Position numbers and translations under genes: made by a program
Part shown: piece after piece, positions 16,899-24,796 of the stretch
Numbering within the stretch: position 1 is the stretch's first letter
How the letters are laid out: every line of letters begins with the position of its first letter
Origin: Natronolimnohabitans innermongolicus JCM 12255
GTDB lineage: Archaea; Halobacteriota; Halobacteria; Halobacteriales; Natrialbaceae
Direction: 5' to 3'
DNA: 64,000 nucleotides
Assembly: GCF_000337215.1 (NCBI RefSeq)
Contig: NZ_AOHZ01000030.1
Coordinates: 25,291-89,290, forward strand
Notes under the pieces: model-generated
What the model was told of the DNA's origin: nothing
The model's input: the letters and a program-made list of their open reading frames with translations, nothing else
The model's database searches: none

Positions 16899-17731
16899 GC
16901 GCACTGCAGAGCGACGTTTCGACGCTGTGGGACCGGTACCAGAACGACGAGATCGACGCCGACTCGGCCGGCGAGGACGCCTACGCCACCCTCGAGGAGT
17001 TCCTCGACGCCCTCGAGGCCGGCGAGGTTCGCGCCGCCGAGAAACAGGGCGACACCTGGGAGGCAAACGAGTGGGTCAAGCAGGGCATCCTGCTCAACTT
17101 CGGCCTCCGATCGATCCAGCAGTACGAACACGGCGGGACGACGTACAACGACGTCCTGCCGCTCGCCGACTCGGGCGAGTACGGCGACCGCGGGAGCCGC
17201 AACACGCCCGACGGGACGGTCGTCCGCCAGGGCGCCCACATCGGCTCGGACTGCATCCTCATGAGCCCCGCGTTCGTCAACATCGGCGCCCACGTCGGCG
17301 ACGGCACGCTCGTCGACTCCTGTGACACCGTCGGCTCCTGCGCCCAGATCGGCGAAAACGTCAAACTCGGCGCCAACACGCTCATCGGCGGCGTGCTCGA
17401 GCCGGTCGAAAACGCCCCCGTGATCGTCGAGGACAACGTCTCGCTTGGCGCCGGCTGTCGCGTCACCAGCGGCTTCGTCGTCGGCGAGAACAGCGTCGTC
17501 GGCGAGAACACCCTCCTGACGCCCCGAATTCCCGTCTACGACCTCGTCGAGGAGGAAGTCGTCTACGGCGAACTGCCGGCGAACCGCCGCGCGTTCACCC
17601 GCTTCGTTGAGTCCTCGATCAGCGACCACGACCTCTTCGAGGGCGGCGCCTACAAGCCCGCCGTCGTGGCGACGGATCTGGAGACGGAGACGCTCGAGGC
17701 AACCGAGCGCGAGGACGCGCTTCGCGAATAG
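16895..17731 (+). CDS. dapD: Tetrahydrodipicolinate N-succinyltransferase
   Basis: Transfers succinyl from succinyl-CoA to tetrahydrodipicolinate, committing the pathway to the succinylase branch. The 278 residues comprise an N-terminal alpha domain, a left-handed beta-helix of hexapeptide repeats (GAHIGSDCIL, IGAHVGDGTLVD, GENVKLGANTLIGG) and a C-terminal FTRFVESSISDHDLF segment. Together with dapE it shows the bacterial-type succinylase route in this archaeon. Behind it sits the VapBC pair. Confidence 0.93.
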   Translation: MSALQSDVSTLWDRYQNDEIDADSAGEDAYATLEEFLDALEAGEVRAAEKQGDTWEANEWVKQGILLNFGLRSIQQYEHGGTTYNDVLPLADSGEYGDRGSRNTPDGTVVRQGAHIGSDCILMSPAFVNIGAHVGDGTLVDSCDTVGSCAQIGENVKLGANTLIGGVLEPVENAPVIVEDNVSLGAGCRVTSGFVVGENSVVGENTLLTPRIPVYDLVEEEVVYGELPANRRAFTRFVESSISDHDLFEGGAYKPAVVATDLETETLEATEREDALRE

Positions 17732-17797
17732 AGCGGTCGACTTCGTGAAACGGATTCGACCGTAACCGACCGGGGATTTCTTCGATTTCCGTGGGAG

Positions 17798-17806
17798 ACT
17801 TTTTAT
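17798..17806 (+). promoter_or_regulatory. TATA-like box of the vapBC module
   Basis: CTTTTTATC lies about 26-34 nt before the antitoxin ATG at 17832, at standard archaeal promoter spacing. The toxin-antitoxin pair therefore probably has its own promoter inside the dap operon. Confidence 0.5.
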
Positions 17807-17831
17807 CGATTCCCGCACTACTGTGAACACG

Positions 17832-18083
17832 ATGAGTAAAACGGCCGAGGCGGACGACCGCGGTCGAATCGTCATCCCCCGCGAGATCCGTGAGAAACAC
17901 GGCGACCGATATCGTGTCGTCGAACTTGAGGATCGAGTCGAACTGATCCCGCTAAAAGATGACCCCATTCAGGGACTCCGGGATGCCGTCGGCGACGCCT
18001 TCGATGAGACATCCATCGAGGAGATCAAGCGAGAGTCACGCGACGTCGCTCGAGACAACGCCGTCGACAACGTAACGGAGTAG
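17832..18083 (+). CDS. AbrB-type antitoxin (VapB)
   Basis: A DNA-binding antitoxin of the SpoVT/AbrB swapped-hairpin type. The 83 residues contain ADDRGRIVIPREIREKHGD, the typical AbrB start, and VVELEDRVELIPL, followed by a C-terminal helix (residues 45-80) that would wrap the toxin. The frame also opens with GTG at 17823; MSKTAEADD at 17832 is preferred. The toxin ORF begins 6 nt after its stop. As in other VapB proteins, autoregulation is likely. Confidence 0.85.
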   Translation: MSKTAEADDRGRIVIPREIREKHGDRYRVVELEDRVELIPLKDDPIQGLRDAVGDAFDETSIEEIKRESRDVARDNAVDNVTE

Positions 18084-18089
18084 GACTCG

Positions 18090-18470
18090 ATGATCTACGC
18101 CGACACGGACTTCTTTATCGCGCTGGTAAAAGACGACGACTGGTTGCAGGACCGGGCAGCGAAGGTCGCACTCGAGAACGAGGGTGAGATCTACACCTCA
18201 CGAGCGACGCTGCTCGAGTTGCTCTTGATCTCGGAGCGGTTCGAGTTCGATCAGATGGAAGCGCTCACCTACGCGCTCGAGATCGCGACGGTCCCCGAAG
18301 ACGAGGACGTTCTGTTCCAGGCAGCGGACTACATGGAACAAGACGGGCTGACTGCGTTCGATGCATACCACGTCGCCTACGCGGACGAGGACGCCATTAT
18401 CTCCTCAGACAAGTCGTTCGACGACGTAACGGACGGCCGGATCGCGATAGAAGAGCGTGAACTCGAGTAA
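18090..18470 (+). CDS. VapC-type PIN-domain toxin RNase
   Basis: A predicted ribonuclease toxin. The 126-residue PIN domain has the acidic quartet: MIYADTDFF (D5/D7), TLLELL (E near 46), FDAYHVAYA (D near 91) and DKSFDD (D near 109). Paired with the AbrB antitoxin 6 nt upstream. It is inserted between dapD and lysA in the lysine operon; lysA starts 52 nt after its stop. The target RNA is unknown. Confidence 0.86.
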   Translation: MIYADTDFFIALVKDDDWLQDRAAKVALENEGEIYTSRATLLELLLISERFEFDQMEALTYALEIATVPEDEDVLFQAADYMEQDGLTAFDAYHVAYADEDAIISSDKSFDDVTDGRIAIEERELE

Positions 18471-18522
18471 ACGAGAGCTCGAATCCAAACCCTTGAATTC
18501 TCACGCTCACTACGAACGACCA

Positions 18523-19899
18523 ATGACCGAACTCGCGGAGTCGCCGGCCGTTCGCCGTCTCAGTGACTGGGACGCGGCCGCCCTCCAGGAGCTCGTCGAC
18601 GACTACGGGTCGCCGCTGTACGTCCTCGATCTCGAGCGCGTACGCGAGAACTACCGTCGCCTCGAATCGGCGTTTCCCGACGCGGAGATCCTCTACGCGG
18701 TGAAGGCCAACGCGTTGAGCGACGTCCTCGAGGCGCTCTCCGAGGAGGGCGCGGGCCTCGAGTGCGCCTCTGCGGGCGAAGTCAAACGCGCACTGGAAGC
18801 CAGCGAATCGGGCGCCGACGTCCACTACACCGCGGTCAACCCGCCCGCGCGGGACCTGGACTGGGTCGTCGACGCGTGGGAAGCGTATCCCGACCTGACG
18901 ATCACCGTCGGCGCCGAGGACACGATCGACCGACTCGAGGAACGCGGCTACGACGGGCGGCTCTGTCTCCGCGTCAACCCCGGCATCGGCGCGGGCCACC
19001 ACGAGAAGGTCCAGACCGGCGCGGCCGCGAAGTTCGGCGTGCCCGCCGAGCGTGCCGTCGACGTGCTCGCGGACGCCGCCGAGCGCGGCTTCGACGTCGT
19101 CGGGATCCACGCCCACGTCGGCTCGGGCGTCTCGAGCGACCAGCTGGACGACCACCGGGAGTTCGTCTCGCGGATGGGCGACCTCGCCCGCTCCGTCGAG
19201 AGCGAAATCGGCGGCCTCGAGTTCGTCGACGTCGGCGGCGGCTTCGGCGTCCCCTACCGCGAGGACAAAGAGCCGCTCGACCTCGAGGCGGTCGCCGAGG
19301 CGACCCGCGACGCGCTCGGCGAGGTCGACGCGCGGCTGACGGTCGAACCCGGCCGCTACTTCGTCGCCGACGCGGGCGTCCTGCTGACGGACGTCAACAC
19401 GGTCAAGGAGGCCCGCGACACCCTCGCGGTCGGCGTCGACGCCGGCATGACGACGCTCCTGCGGCCCGCGATGTACGACGCCTACCACCCGATTCGGAAC
19501 CTGACGGCCGCCCTCGAGGGCGATGCGGGTGAATCGGTCCGAGAGACGGTCCCGCAGACGATCGCCGGCCCGATCTGCGAGAGCGGGGACGTCTTCTGTT
19601 CGGACCGCGACCTCCCCGCGAGCGAGCGCGGAGACGTCCTCGCGATCGGCAACGCCGGGGCGTACGGCTACGAGATGGCGAACCAGTACAACTCACGGCC
19701 CCGGCCCGCGTCGGTCGTCCTCGAGAGCGAGACCCGACGCGCTTCGGACGACGGTGACACGGCGCGGCTCGCGCGCCGACGCGAGACGTTCGACGACGTG
19801 ACGCGACCCGAGACGAACCGATCCCGGTCGGCGGACGGAGACGCGGACGGGAACACTGATGCGGACCGAGAAGCACATAACGACTACGACACTCGATAG
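18523..19899 (+). CDS. lysA: Diaminopimelate decarboxylase
   Basis: Final lysine step: PLP-dependent decarboxylation of meso-DAP. The 458-residue fold type III enzyme has the PLP lysine in ILYAVKANAL (near 50), HAHVGSG, the phosphate loop near VDVGGGFGVPY, CESGDVF and a C-terminal YNSRPRPASV. A D/R-rich tail of about 55 residues extends beyond the family core. MTELAESPAVRRL at 18523 is taken as start; the frame opens earlier, inside vapC. dapF begins 4 nt after its stop. Confidence 0.94.
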   Translation: MTELAESPAVRRLSDWDAAALQELVDDYGSPLYVLDLERVRENYRRLESAFPDAEILYAVKANALSDVLEALSEEGAGLECASAGEVKRALEASESGADVHYTAVNPPARDLDWVVDAWEAYPDLTITVGAEDTIDRLEERGYDGRLCLRVNPGIGAGHHEKVQTGAAAKFGVPAERAVDVLADAAERGFDVVGIHAHVGSGVSSDQLDDHREFVSRMGDLARSVESEIGGLEFVDVGGGFGVPYREDKEPLDLEAVAEATRDALGEVDARLTVEPGRYFVADAGVLLTDVNTVKEARDTLAVGVDAGMTTLLRPAMYDAYHPIRNLTAALEGDAGESVRETVPQTIAGPICESGDVFCSDRDLPASERGDVLAIGNAGAYGYEMANQYNSRPRPASVVLESETRRASDDGDTARLARRRETFDDVTRPETNRSRSADGDADGNTDADREAHNDYDTR

Positions 19900-19903
19900 C
19901 ACG

Positions 19904-20734
19904 ATGAGCGTTCCATTCCAAAAATACCACGGCACCGGCAACGACTTCCTGATCATCCACGCGGACGAATACGTCCCCGACCGCGGCGCGCTCGCCGAGC
20001 GCGAGTGCGACCGCGAGGACGGCGTCGGTGCCGACGGCATCCTCTATCTCGCCCTCGAAGAACGGTTCCGCCCGCCCCGCGTCATCATGACCCTCGTCCA
20101 GCCCGACGGCGCGACGGCCCCGATGTGCGGTAACGGCGCGCGCTGTGCGGCCGACTGGGCCATGAAGAAAACCGGCAGCGACAGCGTCATGATCGACACG
20201 CAAGCCGGCACCCTCCGCGCGGACCGCGAGGGTGACGAAATCACCATCGAGATGGGGACGCCCACCTTCGACCCCGAGGAAGTCCCCGTCAGGGCCGACG
20301 AACCGGTCTTCGAGGAAGAGATCGACGGCCTCGAGGTTACGATGGTCAACACGGGCGTCCCCCACGCGGTCGCGTTCGTCGACGACGTCGACGACGTCGA
20401 CCTCGCGACGGTCGCGCCGCCGATCCGCTACGGCGACGAGTTCCCCGCGGGGACGAACGTCACGATCGCCAGCCCCGACGGCGACGGCGGCTTCGACCAG
20501 CGCAGCTACGAGCGCGGCGTCGAGGCCGAGACCGACTCCTGTGGCACCGGCGCGGTCGCCATCGCCGTCGTCGCCCGACGGCTCGGGCTGACCGACGCCG
20601 ATCCGGTCTCCGTCAACCCGCCGGGCGGCGAGTTGCTGGTGAGCTTCAACGATCGCGGAAACGCGACGCTCACCGGTCCCGTCGAACACGAGTTCGACGG
20701 CGAAGTGGCCGTCGAGTCGCCGACCGAACTGTAG
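19904..20734 (+). CDS. dapF: Diaminopimelate epimerase
   Basis: Converts LL-DAP to meso-DAP without a cofactor, using two cysteines. The 276 residues begin MSVPFQKYHGTGNDFLIIHA. The first catalytic Cys is in MCGNGARC (near 73) and the second in DSCGTGAVAI (near 215). The spacing fits the two-fold pseudo-symmetric family. It lies 4 nt after lysA and 2 nt before dapE. Confidence 0.95.
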   Translation: MSVPFQKYHGTGNDFLIIHADEYVPDRGALAERECDREDGVGADGILYLALEERFRPPRVIMTLVQPDGATAPMCGNGARCAADWAMKKTGSDSVMIDTQAGTLRADREGDEITIEMGTPTFDPEEVPVRADEPVFEEEIDGLEVTMVNTGVPHAVAFVDDVDDVDLATVAPPIRYGDEFPAGTNVTIASPDGDGGFDQRSYERGVEAETDSCGTGAVAIAVVARRLGLTDADPVSVNPPGGELLVSFNDRGNATLTGPVEHEFDGEVAVESPTEL

Positions 20735-20736
20735 CC

Positions 20737-21966
20737 GTGAACGGAGACGACGCCGACGCGACGGCGACTTCCCCAGCGGCCAACGCCGGCGACGGGTTCG
20801 ACCCCATCGCCTTCCTCGAGACGGCGGTTCAATATCCCTCCCACGAGGACGTCGAACCGATGCGAGGCTTTCTCCGTGAAACCCTCGAAAGTCGCGGCGT
20901 CGAGGCGCGCGTCGACGAGGCGGGCAACGTCGTCGCGACCCGCGGGCCGGCCGACGCCGAGACGCACGTCGTGTTGAACACTCACATCGACACCGTCTCG
21001 CCCCACGTCCCCTTCGAGCGGGACGCGACCGGTCCGGTGGCGGGCGACGCCGACGCTGGCGCTGACGCCGATTCCGACTTCGGCTCCGCCGACGGCGCCG
21101 CAGACGACGTGATCCGCGGCCGCGGCTCCTGTGACGCCAAGGGGCCGCTGGCCGCGCTCTTAGCCGCGTTCTTCGCCGTCGAACCGACCGACGGCCGCGT
21201 CACGCTCGCGATCACGCCCGACGAGGAGGTGCTCTCGATCGGCGCGTACGAACTCGTCACCGGCGAGAACTCACCCACGCGAGACGCCGACGCCGTGATC
21301 GTCGGCGAGCCCACGGATCTCGACGTCTGTACGGCCGCGAAGGGGCGCTTTCAGGGAACGATCCACCTCGAGGGGGCGAACGCCCACGCGGCCGAACCCG
21401 AGACGGGAAGCAACGCGGTCGCGGCGCTCGAGTCCGTTCTCTCCGCGATCCGTACCTTCGACGAGCGCGATGACGCGCCGCCCGCGCATCTGCAACTCGG
21501 CGCGGCGACGCTGACGCCGACGGTCGTCGAGGGCGGGGCGGCGACGAATCAGGTACCTGCCGACTGCGCGCTGACGGTCGACCGCCGGAGCGTCCCGCCC
21601 GAGACGGCCGACGAGTTCCACGCGGCGCTGACCGACCGACTGGCGCGGGCGGTGCCAGACGACGTCGGCGTCGACTTTCGCTTTACCGACCGGCCGACGC
21701 CGTTCCTCGAGGCCTGGGACACCGACCCCGACGCCGAAATCGTCGAGATTCTCTCGAGCGCCTCGGGGGGTGCGGTACGTCCCTTCACCGCTGCGACGGA
21801 GGCCTCCTACTTCGCGGCGGACGCGCCGACGGTCGTCTTCGGCCCCGGCGTGCTCGCCGACGAGACGGGCGCTGTCGCTCACGCACCCCGAGAGTACGTC
21901 CGCGTCGAGCAGGTCCGAAAAGCCGCGAGCGCGCTCGAGGAGACGCTTCGGACGCTGGTCGAATAG
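20737..21966 (+). CDS. dapE: Succinyl-diaminopimelate desuccinylase (M20 peptidase family)
   Basis: Removes succinate from N-succinyl-LL-DAP. The 409-residue M20 dizinc hydrolase has LNTHIDTVSPH with a metal His/Asp, RGSCDAKGPLAALLAA, TPDEEV (catalytic Glu) and VGEPTDLDVCTA. An acidic insertion of about 25 residues (near 95-120) follows the first metal ligand. It starts with GTG at 20737, two nt after dapF's stop. M20 members also include ArgE and LysK, but the operon context favours DapE. Confidence 0.88.
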   Translation: MNGDDADATATSPAANAGDGFDPIAFLETAVQYPSHEDVEPMRGFLRETLESRGVEARVDEAGNVVATRGPADAETHVVLNTHIDTVSPHVPFERDATGPVAGDADAGADADSDFGSADGAADDVIRGRGSCDAKGPLAALLAAFFAVEPTDGRVTLAITPDEEVLSIGAYELVTGENSPTRDADAVIVGEPTDLDVCTAAKGRFQGTIHLEGANAHAAEPETGSNAVAALESVLSAIRTFDERDDAPPAHLQLGAATLTPTVVEGGAATNQVPADCALTVDRRSVPPETADEFHAALTDRLARAVPDDVGVDFRFTDRPTPFLEAWDTDPDAEIVEILSSASGGAVRPFTAATEASYFAADAPTVVFGPGVLADETGAVAHAPREYVRVEQVRKAASALEETLRTLVE

Positions 21967-22159
21967 TCGACCTTCCGGGTTCGATCGTCCGACCAACTCC
22001 AAGCGAGACCAAACGAGTTGTTTTGCTGTACACTTACGTTCCTGGTTGGCAATAACACGCACGTACTTATGGACGATCCGTGCGCCACTGACGAACTGGT
22101 CCCGGCCGAGGGAATCGGAGGGGTCGATCGATCGACGAGTTCCCGGCTCGAGGTGTCCG

Positions 22160-22966
22160 ATGATCGACGCTGACGCCCGCTCGAACGAGGATCTCTCGGT
22201 CTCGGTCAGCGACGACGAGGTGGTGATCCGGGCGACGATCGACCGCCCGGATCGGCACAACGCGCTCAACGAGAACGTCATGTCCGGACTGTACGACGCG
22301 CTCGAGGCGGCCGACGAGGGGCCGGCGCGGGTCGTCGTCGTTCGCGGCGCCGAGGGTACGTTCTGCTCGGGTGGTGACCTCACCGAGATGGCCCAACTCG
22401 TCGACGCTGGCCCCCAGGCGTACCGCGATCAGCTCTCGTCGATTTCGGTGCTGATGCGTTCGATGCGCGAGACCGACGCGCTCGTCGTCGCCGCGGTCGA
22501 GGGCTACTGTCTGGCAGGCGGGATGGGCGTGGCGACGGCGGCCGATATCGTCGTCGCGGCCGACGACGCGACGTTCGGCACCCCCGAGAAGGAGAGCGGG
22601 CTGTTCCCGATGCAAGCGATGGCCCCGATCATGCGCACCGTACACGAAAAGAAGGGGCTCAAGCTGCTGTTTACCGGCGAGAAGTTCGACGCGGCGACGG
22701 CCGACGAACTGGGGCTGGTGAGCGAACTGGTCCCGGCCGAGGCGTTCGACGAGGAACTCGACGACCTGGTCGACACACTGGCGAACAGCAGTCCGACGAT
22801 GATCTCGATGGGCAAGGAAGCCTACTACCACCAGCAGGGGATGGACTTCGCGGAGTCGCTGGCCTACCTGCGGGAGATGTTCGCGCTGTTGGTGATGAGC
22901 GAGGACACCGAGGAAGGGTTGAACGCGCGGCTGATGGACGAAGAACCGGACTGGAGGGTGCGGTGA
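22160..22966 (+). CDS. Enoyl-CoA hydratase/isomerase family protein
   Basis: A crotonase-fold enzyme acting on an acyl-CoA. The 268 residues carry the oxyanion-hole segments GTFCSGGDLTEM (near 71) and EGYCLAGGMGVATAADIV (near 114), and the acid FGTPEKESG (near 141), the position of Glu164 in rat hydratase. The second hydratase glutamate (Glu144 position) appears as Gly in GGMGVA, so pure hydration is not assured. ATG 22160 has GAGGTG 7 nt upstream; a TATA-like ACTTAT at about 22065 implies a short leader. It is the first gene of the acyl-CoA island. Confidence 0.82.
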   Translation: MIDADARSNEDLSVSVSDDEVVIRATIDRPDRHNALNENVMSGLYDALEAADEGPARVVVVRGAEGTFCSGGDLTEMAQLVDAGPQAYRDQLSSISVLMRSMRETDALVVAAVEGYCLAGGMGVATAADIVVAADDATFGTPEKESGLFPMQAMAPIMRTVHEKKGLKLLFTGEKFDAATADELGLVSELVPAEAFDEELDDLVDTLANSSPTMISMGKEAYYHQQGMDFAESLAYLREMFALLVMSEDTEEGLNARLMDEEPDWRVR

Positions 22967-23072
22967 CGATGAAACCCCGAAAGAACGCGGTGACGACGTC
23001 GACCAGAACGGCATCGCGAGTACAGCCACGAAACCGACACGCTGTGGCGATCGACGCGGCAGATCCACGACC

Positions 23073-23975
23073 ATGACCATCGAACTGTACGACCGACAGG
23101 AGTCGACCAAGGGGAACCACCCGGCGAAACCGATCATCTCGGCGGCGCTGACCGGCGCGCTCACGACCCGCGACCAGTGCGAGGCGATCCCCTACACTCC
23201 GGAGGAGATCGCGGAAGACGCGGCCGCCGCCCGCGAGGCCGGCGCCGCCGTCGCGCACATCCACGCGCGCACCGAAAACGGCGCGCCGACGTTTTCGACC
23301 GAGACCTACCAGGAGATCTCCGACGAGGTTCGCGAGCGGACCGACATCATCATCAACTTCTCGACCGGGGCGCTGGACGAACCCCTCGAGAACCGCCTCG
23401 AGTACGTTCAGGCGGTCCAGCCCGAGATCGCCGCGCTCAACATGGGCTCGATGAACTACGCGAAGTACTCGAACTCCCGCGAGGAGTTCGTCTTCGATAT
23501 GGTGTTCGAGAACCCCTTCTCGGAGATCCACGACCTGGTTTCGGGGATGAACGAGGCCGGCGTCGCGCCCGAACTCGAGTGTTTCGACACCGGCCACATC
23601 AACAACGCGACGCCGCTGTTCGAGGAGGGCGTCCTCTCCCCACCGTACACGGTGAGTCTAATCATGGGCGTCCTCGGCGGGATTCCGGCGACGGTGGAGA
23701 ACCTGGCCCACCAGGTCCGCCAGTTGCCAGACGACGCGCCGTGGCAGGTGATCGGCATCAGCCGGGATCAGTGGCCGCTGGTCTCGGCGGCGCTCGCGAT
23801 GGGCGGAAACGTCCGAGTCGGCCTCGAGGACAACTTCTACCTGCCGAACGGCGAGATGGCCGACGGCAACGCCGAACTCGTCGAGGCGGCCGCCGACCTC
23901 GCGCGAGGGGTGGGCCGCGAGCCCGCGACGCCCGACGAGGCCCGCGAAATCATCGGACTGGAGGACGGCCGATGA
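23073..23975 (+). CDS. BKACE family beta-keto acid cleavage enzyme (DUF849)
   Basis: A TIM-barrel enzyme that cleaves a beta-keto acid with acetyl-CoA into acetoacetate and a new acyl-CoA; the prototype is 3-keto-5-aminohexanoate cleavage enzyme. The 300 residues carry the zinc ligands AHIHART (HxH near 62-64) and RVGLEDNFYL (Glu near 250), plus INFSTGA and FDTGHINN. The specificity pocket cannot be read by eye. Its TGA overlaps the next ATG, so it is coupled to the SDR gene. Confidence 0.88.
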   Translation: MTIELYDRQESTKGNHPAKPIISAALTGALTTRDQCEAIPYTPEEIAEDAAAAREAGAAVAHIHARTENGAPTFSTETYQEISDEVRERTDIIINFSTGALDEPLENRLEYVQAVQPEIAALNMGSMNYAKYSNSREEFVFDMVFENPFSEIHDLVSGMNEAGVAPELECFDTGHINNATPLFEEGVLSPPYTVSLIMGVLGGIPATVENLAHQVRQLPDDAPWQVIGISRDQWPLVSAALAMGGNVRVGLEDNFYLPNGEMADGNAELVEAAADLARGVGREPATPDEAREIIGLEDGR

Positions 23976-24781
23976 GTTTCGGCGAGACGCCACCCAGCAC
24001 GGACGTCTTCGCCGACGACCTCTTGACCGGCGAGACGGCGCTGATAACCGGCGGCGGGACGGGGATCGGCAAGGCGCTTGCGCTGGCCTACGCCGACCAC
24101 GGCGCGGACGTGGCGATCGCGAGTCGGTCGATGGAGCACCTCGAGCCCGTGGCCGAGGAGATCGAGTCGAAAGGCGTCGACGCCTGCGCGACGACCGTCG
24201 ACGTCCGGGAGCCGGACGCGGTCGACGCGATGGTCGAGACCGTCCTCGAGGAACTGGGCGACCTCTCGATCCTCGTCAACAACGCGGGCGCGAACTTCCT
24301 CTCGCCCGCCGAAACCCTCTCGGCGAACGGCTGGCGCTCCGTCGTCGGGACGATTCTCGACGGCACCGCCAACTGCACGTTCGCCGCGGGCGAGCACATG
24401 ATCGAGCGCGAGGACGGCGGCGCGATCATCTCGATGGGGGCGACGAACTCCGTTCGAGGCGCGCCCTACCACGCCCACTCGGGTGCGGGAAAAGCCGGCG
24501 TCCACAACCTGATGCAAACGATCGCCGCGGAGTGGGCCGAGTACGGAATCCGTGCGAACACCGTCGCGCCAGGTGTGATCCGAACCGAGGGCGTCATGGA
24601 GGTGATGGGCGAGGCCGTCGCCGAACGAGTGATCGAGGACGACCTCGCGGCAGACCGGCTCGGGACGCCTGCAGACTGCGTCTCCGTCGCGCTCTTTCTC
24701 TCGAGTCCGGCCGCAGCGTACGTGACGGGGTCGTACTACGCGGTCGACGGCGGGCAGTTGCTGGCGCCGACCCCGATGTGA
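23972..24781 (+). CDS. SDR reductase with SxxxK active site, 2,4-dienoyl-CoA reductase-like
   Basis: An NAD(P)H Rossmann enzyme of 269 residues. TGGGTGIGKA binds the cofactor and NNAG is near 103. The usual YxxxK is absent: K174 is preceded four residues earlier by S170 (HSGAGKAGV). This serine replacement is what mitochondrial and peroxisomal 2,4-dienoyl-CoA reductases show, and AAEWAEYGIRANTVAPG continues the likeness. With its acyl-CoA neighbours, reduction of an unsaturated acyl-CoA is the best guess. Its start overlaps the BKACE stop (ATGA). Confidence 0.82.
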   Translation: MSFGETPPSTDVFADDLLTGETALITGGGTGIGKALALAYADHGADVAIASRSMEHLEPVAEEIESKGVDACATTVDVREPDAVDAMVETVLEELGDLSILVNNAGANFLSPAETLSANGWRSVVGTILDGTANCTFAAGEHMIEREDGGAIISMGATNSVRGAPYHAHSGAGKAGVHNLMQTIAAEWAEYGIRANTVAPGVIRTEGVMEVMGEAVAERVIEDDLAADRLGTPADCVSVALFLSSPAAAYVTGSYYAVDGGQLLAPTPM

Positions 24782-24796
24782 GTCGACGACGCGTGA

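Noticed and set aside
22069..22171. Short ORF before the enoyl-CoA hydratase (MDDPCATDELVPAE...), sharing CGAACTGGTCCCGGCCGAG with the hydratase gene at about 22730
   Set aside because: Only 33 codons, overlaps the hydratase start in another frame, and a 19-bp match in GC-rich coding-like sequence can be chance or a trivial duplication.
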